This document shows positions 10,152 through 18,626 of a stretch of 64,000 nucleotides of DNA, piece by piece. The DNA lies in NCBI GenBank assembly GCA_030849075.1, contig JASAOO010003526.1:26004-90003 (forward strand). The letters are read 5' to 3'. A program made the translations under genes and the position numbers. The notes under the pieces are model-generated. The model did not search any database and had not been told where the DNA came from. It saw only the letters and a program-made list of their open reading frames with translations. Every line of letters starts with the position of its first letter. The first letter of the stretch is position 1. The stretch comes from Zelonia costaricensis. Lineage: Eukaryota > Euglenozoa > Kinetoplastea > Trypanosomatida > Trypanosomatidae.

Positions 10152-11744
10152 ATGCCGCGGCTGCTGTGCAGTGTGCTGTTACTGGCCGCGGTGCTGTGGT
10201 GCGCATCAGCACTGGTGATGGCGGAGCCGGACATGAAGCTGGTGATGGTGCAGCTACTGCACCGCCACGGCGCCCGCGCGCCTGAGGTGAGCTTCAACAC
10301 AACTGAGATTTGTGGTGCGACGCCGTGCGGCTACCTCTCCTGGGCCGGCATCCAGATGCTGCTCAACGTTGGCGCCTTCTTGCGCAACCGCTACAACAGC
10401 GACTCCTCCGTCGTGAGCGAAGCCATGTTTCCCTCTGTCAACTACGACTTGGACGTGGCGTACAGTCGCTCCACCGATGTGCTGCGCACTTTGCAGAGCG
10501 CCGAGGCGTTTCTGCGCGGCTTCTTTCCAAACCTCACGTCTCTGTACCCAGCTATCCACACCACACCGGAACAGGACGACTACCTTCTTTTCACAAACTA
10601 CGTGCCGCAGTACCAGTTTTTCTACAACCTGGACAAACCCAGCGTCCGAGGTGTCTGCAACCCTGTCACAGACCGCAACTTCCAGAACTTGAGCACCCTA
10701 CTCGACATTGCACGCGAGGTGTACAGCGAGGCCTACTGCAGCGACTACGAGCTTCGCTCCGACTGCGCTCGCAAGCTGTTCGACATCGCCGCAGCCTATG
10801 AGTCGATTGGGGTGCTGGGGAACTACCCGCTGCTCAACACCAGCCGCAACGCCCTGGCGCAGGTCGCGCGTGCCCTCTTCGCGAACCAGTACGCGTACAA
10901 CCAGAGTGACAGCCGCTGCTTCCAGCAGGGCAGCGCGGGCCAGCCTATTCTGCAGGAATTTGTCAAGAACATCGATACCACCATTGCCAAGACGAGCGAG
11001 TTCAAGCTGTTTCATTACACCGGCCACGACACCACGCTCAGCCGCATTGCGTGCTCGCTGCAGGACACCACAGACGACGGCCTGCTGCCGCCTTTTGCGC
11101 AGACGCTGGTACTGGAGCTGCTGCAAAATGCCTCTGACGCCTCGTACCACGTCCGCGTGCTGCGCGGACACCCTTCTCAGGAGCCCGCCTCCAACTTCAG
11201 TTTCGCCTGGGAGCCGGACTGGCAGTTGTACTGTGTGGATGCTATGGGCAACCGTTACGCGACGACGGCCAACACGTGCCCGGTGGCAGATTTCAAGCGC
11301 TTTGTGCAGTGGAGCGCGGCCCCGACCGGGTCGATGGGGTACTGCTATCTCGACGAGAAGTACCAGGCACTGCGCAACTGCCCCGCTGGCGGCATCCAGA
11401 TCGGCGATATGTGGCAGCTGCTGCCAAGCGGGTGCCAGTACTACCGTAAGCGCTGCCCCTCCTACGCCTGCGATGCCGGCTATCTGGTCGACTCCGTGTC
11501 GCTGCAGTGCATCTGCGTCGCCGCGCCGTGCCTGCCATCGACCGCGACGACGAGCACGTCGACCGCTGCACCGGGCGGGGATGCGACGCGGCCTCCCAGC
11601 GTTGCCGGCTCGAGCGTGAGCGGTGGCGCGGCGGCTGCCATCGCCATGGGCACCTTCTGTTTCGGTCTCCTCGTGGCCGCAATCGTGACGGCACTCATTT
11701 GCATGTGCCGCGGAAGATCGTACACCCCGGTGATCGAGGGCTAG
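10152..11744 (+). CDS. Membrane-bound histidine acid phosphatase
   Basis: A 530-residue type I membrane enzyme that hydrolyses phosphomonoesters at acid pH through a phospho-histidine intermediate. It has an N-terminal signal peptide (about 1-24), the catalytic RHGARAP motif at 38-44 with nucleophile His39, and the proton-donor HD pair at 292-293 (GHDTT). Many N-glycosylation sequons are present (NTT, NLT, NLS, NTS, NQS, NAS, NFS). A Cys-rich juxtamembrane part and a Thr/Ser linker precede one transmembrane helix at about 494-518. The short cytosolic tail CRGRSYTPVIEG contains YTPV, which fits a YxxPhi endosome/lysosome sorting signal. It probably sits in the flagellar pocket-endosome-lysosome route, as known for Leishmania membrane-bound acid phosphatases. 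The upstream in-frame extension lacks a suitable start, so the ATG directly before the signal peptide was chosen. Confidence 0.93.
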   Translation: MPRLLCSVLLLAAVLWCASALVMAEPDMKLVMVQLLHRHGARAPEVSFNTTEICGATPCGYLSWAGIQMLLNVGAFLRNRYNSDSSVVSEAMFPSVNYDLDVAYSRSTDVLRTLQSAEAFLRGFFPNLTSLYPAIHTTPEQDDYLLFTNYVPQYQFFYNLDKPSVRGVCNPVTDRNFQNLSTLLDIAREVYSEAYCSDYELRSDCARKLFDIAAAYESIGVLGNYPLLNTSRNALAQVARALFANQYAYNQSDSRCFQQGSAGQPILQEFVKNIDTTIAKTSEFKLFHYTGHDTTLSRIACSLQDTTDDGLLPPFAQTLVLELLQNASDASYHVRVLRGHPSQEPASNFSFAWEPDWQLYCVDAMGNRYATTANTCPVADFKRFVQWSAAPTGSMGYCYLDEKYQALRNCPAGGIQIGDMWQLLPSGCQYYRKRCPSYACDAGYLVDSVSLQCICVAAPCLPSTATTSTSTAAPGGDATRPPSVAGSSVSGGAAAAIAMGTFCFGLLVAAIVTALICMCRGRSYTPVIEG

Positions 11745-13267
11745 GGGTGCGTCACGCAGGCAGGGTTCAGCGGAGCAAAGGAGGAATGCAGACAGAACGC
11801 GTCACAAAGCTGGCCGCTGCCGCTGTGCTTCTCCCGCTTCAGTCTGCTTGTGAAACTGCGTCGTGCGGCGCACAACTCCTGCGCTCGACGTCGCGCTGAA
11901 GAATGGTGCGCACCTGCTCTCATCTTCCCGGCTCTGCATACCGTGCTGGTGCGATTCTCTCTTTTGCAGTAGTCCCTGCCTCGTCTTTCACTCGCTCGTG
12001 CGCTTCTTCTTGTGCTCCACCTGCCTCTTTTCTCCCGCCTGCTATTGTTTTTAGCCTGTCTCGCTGCGGGTGCACGCGTGCCTGCGCGCGCGGCTTTCTG
12101 TCTGTCTGCGTCTCCGAGTGCGTCAAACGAGAAGTCGGGCCGTCGCCGACATTCTGCTTCCATGTTTCCCTCGTGTGCTGGCCACCCTCCTCTCTTGTCG
12201 TCATCGCGTGTACTCGAGCACACGCACACCAAAAACAACAACAACAAAAAGAACAGATATCAGCGCGCTCGCGCACAAACGCACACGCGCACACGCGCGT
12301 GCTCTCTCTCTCCTCCAGACTCACGCACTAGGATGTAGAGAGCACAGCAACAACTCTGGCGCACTCGTGAACGCCAAGTGCCTAGCCGCTGGCATCAGCA
12401 CCCTTACTGGGTCCCTGCCTGCAGCGTTCTTTGTCGTCGCCGCTTGCTCTCTCTTTCTCACCATTTGTTTCTCTTTGCAGCTCTGTTTTGATTCACCACC
12501 TTGTGATTGCGCCGTCGCCAGCGCTGCTGCTCCGCGGGGGCAGCACCCTCTTTCTCTTCTTTGCACGCGCACTGTGCTTTACTGTTTGTTTTCCTTGTCT
12601 CGTTTCCGCCGTGCGCTGCACTTCAGCCCATCTCCACCTTGATGCTCCTCTGTGAGCGTTGTTGCGCGGTAGCGTCATCTCTCCTTCTCCCTTTGTAGTC
12701 TCCTCAGGTGCTTCGCGCGCCTCCTGCGTGAGCTCGTTTCATTCATAGTGTTCATCTTTTTTTTTTTTGCTGTATGTCGGTCTTCGCAGCGGAGTGTGCC
12801 CCCTTTTCCCCCTCTGTTTCTGCCCTCTCCCCCACGCCTTTCCACGCACCTGTTGATTTGCCGGGAAAGACTAACTAAGGAAAAGAAAACGAAGTCTGTT
12901 TTTATCCGGCTCACCGACAAGGTTAGAGGCGGCGCGAATAGCGTACAGCGTTACCAGGAAGACAACAGTCGTCGCGGTCCGCATGCTCTCTGTCCTTTCT
13001 CGTTGTAGGTGAGCTACACTTACCGATTCGACGCGCAAAGGGTTGATGAGGGAGAGGGACGGGGAGATGCCCAGGCGCCACTGCTGCTAGTGCGCCCTCC
13101 TCTGACTAAAAGACGAAGTGGGAGCAGGTCTTTGGATGGAAGGAAGAGGACCTACGCGAAAACAAAATGAAGCTTGCTTACAAGGAGTTTAAAGAAAAAA
13201 ATAGTCGCGGCGGTGGGCTCTGGGCAAGAGAGTTCATCAACCCTCTCGGGTGCTTCCACACTGTGGC
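11745..13267 (+). other. Long intergenic spacer after acid phosphatase
   Basis: About 1.5 kb. Up to about 12860 it is pyrimidine-rich on the + strand with CA runs (about 12218-12300) and T tracts (about 12758-12768). The part from about 12860 to 13267 is more purine-rich. No gene, tRNA or array is seen. It runs up to the retroposon. Confidence 0.5.
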
Positions 13268-13280
13268 CCCTGTTCAATCT
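13268..13280. repeat. Target site duplication, left copy
   Basis: The 13-mer ccctgttcaatct occurs here and again at 13785-13797, flanking the retroposon on both sides. Length fits the roughly 12-14 bp duplications made by the ingi/L1Tc endonuclease pathway. Confidence 0.88.
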
Positions 13281-13784
13281 TTTCTTTTTTTTTCATGTGC
13301 CGTTTTCGAAGCAAACGTTGTAGCAGAGCGAGTCGCGTGTCTTTGGAGCCGGCACTACAAAATCCCACACCTTGGCTCTCTCCTGGTTCCCCCGTGCAAG
13401 AAGCTGGGTCGAGACTCAGCCTCCCGCCCTGGGCGCTAGAAAGAAACCGCACTTCAACACAGCGTGGGGACCGGAGCGCAACTTCCGAAAGAGGCGAGAA
13501 GCTCGCGAAACGTAGGCACTTTCTTGCTGCGGCTGGTGCTAACGTGGTCACTGCCGGAGGCCGTAAGCGGCGGACGCCAGACCCGACCTCTTCGCCAACA
13601 CCGTGCGGGGAGCGACCGCCTCGGAGAAACGGCGATACCCCGACGGCTTCCCCGCGTTGCGGGTACTGGACCCCCCCACCACCTGAGGTGGTTTGGCTTC
13701 GGTAGGGAGAGGAGCTCTTAGCTTCCCCACCAAGGGTGGGTAGTACACCTGGAAACCGCGTTGGGGTGGCTCCCGTTTTCCAGG
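13281..13784 (-). mobile_element. SIDER-like short retroposon, copy 2, with TSD and A tail
   Basis: A 504-bp element inserted antisense to the gene cluster between the acid phosphatase and RsmH genes. Read on the - strand it starts at 13784 with the family's ~77-nt 5' signature (gccaccccaacgcggttt, then ggggaagctaag) and ends in an A-rich tail, the complement of 13281-13294. A perfect 13-bp target site duplication flanks it. It is about 96.5% identical to copy 1 without gaps. Its ORFs are short and shared by both copies only because of the repeat. Leishmania SIDERs are usually degenerate and some act in 3' UTRs to destabilise mRNA; here the orientation is antisense. The low divergence suggests recent movement or homogenisation. 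Confidence 0.9.
13709..13784 (-). ncRNA. HDV-like self-cleaving ribozyme candidate, copy 2
   Basis: Numbering nt 1 at 13784 on the - strand, the sequence can form P1 (nt 1-7 with 31-37), P2 (11-16 with 70-75, one G-U), P3 (18-20 with 28-30) and P4 (45-50 with 54-59, loop 51-53). The P4-P2 joining strand gaagctaaga places C64 where HDV ribozymes have the catalytic cytosine. The predicted cleavage point is directly 5' of nt 1, exactly where the target site duplication begins. This is the arrangement known for L1TcRz in Trypanosoma cruzi. The pairing is seen directly; activity is inferred. Confidence 0.78.
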
Positions 13785-13797
13785 CCCTGTTCAATCT
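13785..13797. repeat. Target site duplication, right copy
   Basis: Perfect match to 13268-13280; it abuts the 5' end of the element on the - strand. Confidence 0.88.
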
Positions 13798-14262
13798 ATC
13801 AAAAAAGAAAAGCAGACAACAGTGCTTTGGCGAGGATATGGAGGGGGTGGAACCAAGGAGGGTCATCCATGGGTTCATTGGTGGAGTGCTATCAGCACGC
13901 AACGTCTGCCCCTGCCTTGCCCCCGCCTCTTCTTCCCGTGGCCGTCTTTCCTCCCCCTCGCGACCCGGGGCGATGCTGCCGTGTGTCTTCCGTGCCCACA
14001 GGCCTCTTGTGCGCAGCGGCAGCTCTCTTCTGCAGGTGCTCCCCGGCGCGGTGTGGTGATGTGCCCGACTTTCCTCTGGACTTCTCCCAGACACTGCCAC
14101 GATGGTGAATGCCGTATCTCCACATCTCTCATCTTTTTTTCTCCTTCCCGCGCTCCACGCTATCGATGAGGGCATCTGCATTCTTTGTCTTCTGATTCTC
14201 ACAGCCCAGTGCGCACGCGTCGTATCGTGTGCATCCGCCACCCACGCGCACGAGGAGGCGCC
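13798..14262 (+). other. Spacer between retroposon and RsmH gene
   Basis: No gene. A strong pyrimidine tract at about 14121-14149 is followed by an AG at 14169-14170, a likely acceptor about 90 nt before the first ATG of the next gene. The frame is open from 14185 but that start is TTG, so it was not used. Confidence 0.5.
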
Positions 14263-15756
14263 ATGAAGCGCATCGTGGCACCGAGGCGATGGTCGGCTGT
14301 GAATCGAGTGGAACAGCCGCCGTTGATGCCAAGGCTCCTCCTGCAGGGCGTCTGCGGCGGCCTGCGCTGGCTTGAGTCAACGAACCTCGCCGAGCACCTG
14401 GCCAGGCGTGCCATTGAGGACGGCTTCCCGAGCTCCAAGCGACAGCGGAGGATTCTTAACGCCAGACCGTCACCGTCTGCGCCGTCACCGCGTGGCGCCT
14501 CCGCTGCCGCCACACGCCGCCGCAGCCGGCTGAACAGGAGAGGCTCACCATCGCCTCTGCGCCTCGAGAGCGGCGAGCGTCTTGATACGTCGCGGGAAAG
14601 CTCCGCCAGTGCTCTCGTTGTGGCTAACACCACCGATGCCTTGACGTCTTCCTCCACCACCGCCCTGCAGAACGTACTCGCCGTCACAAAGCCGAAGCGG
14701 CTTGTCACGTACGACGTGCTGGACTGCACCTTCGGTTCCGGCTTCCACACCGGCGTCGTGCTGGAGAACGGGCGGCCGTACACACGGGTTGTGGCCATGG
14801 ACTGCGACCTCGATGCCACCGCAAGTGCACGCGAGATCGCCGAGGAGTTTGGTGCCGACCGATTCCGCTTCTACGCCCGCCCGATGTCGGAGGCGAAGTC
14901 CATGTTTGGCGAACGCTCCTTTGACGCCGTCATGATTGACCCCGGTCCGTCCCACACGCAGCTCGAGAACCCCGAGCGCGGCTTCCTGCTGGATGACGAG
15001 AGCGACCACGCGTTGGACATGCGCTACGGCCCCGCACACGGCCTGGGCGCGCTCGAATACCTCAACACGGTACCGCAGCACACCCTGTCGGGCGCTCTTG
15101 CCGCGTACGAACTGCTGAGCCCACAGCAGTCCATGAAGCTGGCGCGCGCCATCCGCCGAGGTCGGCCCTTCCGTGGCGCTCGCGACGTTTTGCGGGTTGT
15201 GGAGGAGGCAGGCAACGAACTTCCCGAGGAGGGATGGATGGCGCAAGACAGCCGCCGCAAGGCCCCCATGTCATGGAAGTTCATGACGTCGCTGCGGTGC
15301 GTGGTGAACCATGAACGCTACGAGTTGAGCGAGGCCCTCCAGCATGCCCTCCTGCTGTTGCGCACGAACGGCCGCCTCGTCGTCTTTTCGCGTCTCGCGT
15401 GGGAGGAGTCGCTGATTGCGTCCACCATCAACACCCACCCGCATGCGCTGCTCAGCTACACCGAGGCCATCCCATTCGAGGCCGTGCAGGAGCACGGGCA
15501 CTCGCGGCACACCAAAATGTGGGTCGCCACGCGCTCGCAGAGCTCGTCGTACATGCTCAAGAACAGCCAGACGCTGACGGAGGAGGCGGTCCAGGAGAGT
15601 TCTATGCGGTGGATGGGTGGCCTCTTCGCCGGCCAGACCTACGGCTTCCCGGCCAACAACTTCACCTTTGAGAACCGGGACCGCAAGGACTGGGCAGCAG
15701 TGCGCAGCAACACGCAGGGCCCAGCCTTCGACAACGACGACGACCCCAAGCGCTAG
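14263..15756 (+). CDS. RsmH/MraW (METTL15-like) rRNA m4C methyltransferase, probably mitochondrial
   Basis: A 497-residue S-adenosylmethionine-dependent methyltransferase of the RsmH family, which adds the N4-methyl group to the conserved decoding-site cytidine of small-subunit rRNA. Residues 1-145 are a basic, Ser/Arg-rich extension suited to mitochondrial import. The core starts with the SAM-binding DCTFGSGFHTG at 154-164 (bacterial form GGGGHS), then VVAMDCDLDA, and the family hallmark MIDPGPSHTQLENPERGF from 224 followed by LDMRYGP. The usual helical domain between the two halves of the fold and the final ALQHALLLLRTNGRLVVFSR block are present. The first Gly of the glycine-rich loop and the DLGVSS motif are altered (DPGPSH). 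It is one of several mitochondrial translation genes in this window. Confidence 0.88.
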   Translation: MKRIVAPRRWSAVNRVEQPPLMPRLLLQGVCGGLRWLESTNLAEHLARRAIEDGFPSSKRQRRILNARPSPSAPSPRGASAAATRRRSRLNRRGSPSPLRLESGERLDTSRESSASALVVANTTDALTSSSTTALQNVLAVTKPKRLVTYDVLDCTFGSGFHTGVVLENGRPYTRVVAMDCDLDATASAREIAEEFGADRFRFYARPMSEAKSMFGERSFDAVMIDPGPSHTQLENPERGFLLDDESDHALDMRYGPAHGLGALEYLNTVPQHTLSGALAAYELLSPQQSMKLARAIRRGRPFRGARDVLRVVEEAGNELPEEGWMAQDSRRKAPMSWKFMTSLRCVVNHERYELSEALQHALLLLRTNGRLVVFSRLAWEESLIASTINTHPHALLSYTEAIPFEAVQEHGHSRHTKMWVATRSQSSSYMLKNSQTLTEEAVQESSMRWMGGLFAGQTYGFPANNFTFENRDRKDWAAVRSNTQGPAFDNDDDPKR

Positions 15757-16466
15757 GCGACAAAACCCAGGTCTCGTGCTTTCTTTTCCAGTGGCTGGCG
15801 CTGCCCTGTGTGCCCACGCTGGTGGTGAAAGGGGTGGGGACAGTGTGTGTGTGCGTACTCACAGATCTAGCGTGTCCGTCCCGAGCTTACAGGGGCACGA
15901 CTCTACCCTAAGAGAGCAAAAAAAAAGAACGAGTGAGAAGCCGGTAAGACGCTCGCAGGTCGCCATAGTGCAGCGCCGAGGCGGCACAGGCGGCGGCTGC
16001 GCGGCTCGTGTCGGAGGTGCTCTGTGCGAATAGAATGACGCAGGGCACGCAAAGGAGCTGCTCCCGCCTGCTCCTGCTCTCACGGGGGCGCGGTAGAAAG
16101 CCGACATGCTACTCTTCGTTCTTGGAGTTTTAGCTTCCATGTGTCCTTGTACGCTTGCTCGTTTTCACACCTTTTTGGTCTCTGCTGCGTTCCGCACACC
16201 CTCAATGCATCTTCTCCGCAAACACACACGCACACAAATACACATGCAACCGTACGCGAGGCGCGCCAGCGCAGCTGCAATCAAGTACGTCTGAGCGCTG
16301 CTCGGTGTCGCATCTTTTTTCAGAGTCGGCGACCTCTCTCAAGAACTGCTTCTGACTCCTTTTCCCTCCATCTTTGTTGTGCCGCTTTCCTCAGTCTCTC
16401 TCTCTCTGGCAGTGTCTGCTGACGTCATTCAAACACGCGACGTCGACTCTCCCCGTCGCTGGCGCC
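15757..16466 (+). other. Intergenic spacer RsmH - SIR2
   Basis: About 700 bp, no gene. A CT-repeat tract near 16395-16408 is followed by AG at 16411-16412, a likely acceptor about 55 nt before the next start. Confidence 0.5.
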
Positions 16467-17429
16467 ATGCGTCCTGCCGTGACGTTGGCTACGTTTCTGT
16501 CGCGCAGCAACCGCGACCGCCCAGGTCGCGGCTGCGTCGTGCTCACCGGGGCTGGCTGCAGCACGGAGAGCGGGATCCCGGACTACCGCGGCCCGAACGG
16601 CCGCTACCACCGCGCCGACTTTGTGCCGCTGACGTTTCAAAACTTCATGCGCGATGACGACGAGAAGCGGCGGTATTGGGCCCGCAGCATGCTCGGCTAC
16701 TCAACCATGGCCGGCGCGTCATGTAATGCTACGCACATGTCCCTGCACGCCTTCACAACGGCCAAGACGGTGTCGCACATTCTGACGCAGAACGTGGACG
16801 GCCTGCACCACCTCGCCACGTACGGTGGCGTCGGGGACGTGGGGGAGGCGCAGTACTACCAGTACACCACGAGCGACGCGCCCCTCTCGGAGGTGCACGG
16901 TAACATCCACAACGTCATCTGCACCTCTTGCGGGTTTCAAATGCCTCGTGCTCGACTGCAGCGAGAACTGCGCGAGCGCAACGTGGAGTTGTATGCGCAG
17001 TACGGCGCCGATCTCTCACGGGTGCGGCCCGACGGCGACTACAGTCCGCCAGTGGAGGCGGTGCACGCGATGCAGCTCGTCATGTGCCCCACCTGCGGCG
17101 GCTTCTTCAAGCCGCACGTCGTGCTCTTTGGCGAGAACGTGCCGGAGCGGACGGTGTCGGCGACGATGGGGGTGATGGAGGGAAAGGCGTCCTGCCTGCT
17201 CTGCCTTGGCACGTCGCTGCAGGTGTTCAGCGCGTACCGCTACGTCCTTAAGGCCAAGGAGCTTGGCATCCCGGTGGCCATCGTGAACGCCGGCACAACC
17301 CGGGCCGACGCCCTCGCGGATCTCAAGCTGGACGTCGAGAGTGTCGGCAACGTGCTTGCCGAGACGGCGCATGAGATGCTCGGCGTGCCCACCGCCATGT
17401 TCTTCCGCCGGCGCACCATTCGACTCTAG
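16467..17429 (+). CDS. SIR2RP2: SIR2-related protein 2, NAD-dependent deacylase (sirtuin 4-like)
   Basis: A 320-residue sirtuin that uses NAD+ to remove acyl groups from lysines or to ADP-ribosylate proteins. The NAD-binding GAGCSTESGIPDYRG is at 28-42, TQNVDGLH at 107-114, and catalytic His144 lies in EVHG. The zinc site is Cys152/Cys155 and Cys207/Cys210, and the C-terminal part has GTSLQVFSAYR and the VAIVNAGTTRAD nucleotide-binding strand. The class II (SIRT4-like) form and the N-terminal basic segment suggest mitochondrial location, as reported for trypanosome SIR2rp2. Length agrees with the family. A longer frame starts upstream, but the ATG at 16467 follows the splice-acceptor candidate and begins the conserved part. 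Confidence 0.93.
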   Translation: MRPAVTLATFLSRSNRDRPGRGCVVLTGAGCSTESGIPDYRGPNGRYHRADFVPLTFQNFMRDDDEKRRYWARSMLGYSTMAGASCNATHMSLHAFTTAKTVSHILTQNVDGLHHLATYGGVGDVGEAQYYQYTTSDAPLSEVHGNIHNVICTSCGFQMPRARLQRELRERNVELYAQYGADLSRVRPDGDYSPPVEAVHAMQLVMCPTCGGFFKPHVVLFGENVPERTVSATMGVMEGKASCLLCLGTSLQVFSAYRYVLKAKELGIPVAIVNAGTTRADALADLKLDVESVGNVLAETAHEMLGVPTAMFFRRRTIRL

Positions 17430-18626
17430 TGCCGTCGGTCTCCCTCCTCCTCTTCCTCCTCGTCTCGCACCCTTCACCTCACTGATCTCCCGTGTGCGGT
17501 CAGCCGCGAGCCGCGCTGCAAGTCACTCATTTGCATCTTCCTCGGCTCACCAGGCTCTCGTGGTCTCGCTTGCACAACGGCGACGTCGCTCCTGCTAGTC
17601 TGGAAAGCTGCAGACGACCCCGCTTGGCCACACGGCCTCCATTTCGACTTCTCTATTACTCCTTCCTCATCACAGCAGTGTGGCGGGCGGACTCCTATAC
17701 AGGCGCCTGAGTGTGCTCGCGCGTGTCCGTGTCTCCGTGCACCTCCCCCCCCACCTTGCGCAGCTGGGCACTGCTGCGTGTCCGCGCCCGTCCTTTACCT
17801 CGTCCACGCTGCCGATGGGTAGTGGTTCGTGACACCGACGCTTGGCCTCGGTAAAGCAGGCGGTGCTCAACGCGCCTCGTTGAACGCAACGCGCGGGGTG
17901 CAGATGCACAAAGACGCACGCACGCACCTCCATCTATACATCTTACCAAAAACCTCACAAAGCCTCAACCCGTACCACAGGAACTCCTTGATGGGTGTAC
18001 CGCGGCTTCTGTCACTGGGCTCCGCGGCAAGGCACCGCGTGTGCCTTCCAATATACCCACGGGTGCGTGGGACTCTCCGCATACGTGTGTGTGCGTGTGT
18101 GTGTGTGTTTGTGTTTGGGTGTGAGCATCTGTGAGCACTCTACCCGCACAACGACTCACCGATACACCAGACTCCTCCATGCTTCATTAGCGACCCCCCA
18201 AGCACTGCCATACCTTTACGTGTCTTTGCTCTCTCCGTTGTCCATGTCCACGCTGCGCGATGCTGGTGCGCCACATCACCCCACTCTCCACTCAACACGA
18301 TTTGGAATGCCGCGACCCGACGACAACCATCTCCTTAAAAAAAAAAGAACGAAAAGCGCATTTGTCCACTTCGTTACCATACACACTTCCTCAAGCAATT
18401 CCCCCCCTCGTCCACGCCTTCTTCGCTGCACCCCTCCCTCCCGCCACTATCTGAGTGTGCCCCCCTCCTCCCACCCCAAACTGTCGCTGGCCTTCCCGCA
18501 CCCTACAGCCGATCCTCTTCTTTTTTCTCCCTTCTACGCTCCTTATAGACAGCCGCCGTGGATCTAAACTACGCGCTCCTCTCTCTCCTCTCCTTTTCTC
18601 CTCTTACATCTTCCACGAGATCCACA
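17430..18626 (+). other. Intergenic spacer SIR2 - CCT gamma
   Basis: About 1.2 kb, no gene. It contains a GT run (about 18085-18112) and pyrimidine-rich DNA from about 18400. The tract at about 18510-18544 ends in AG at 18547-18548, giving a predicted 5' UTR of about 78 nt for CCT gamma. Confidence 0.55.
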
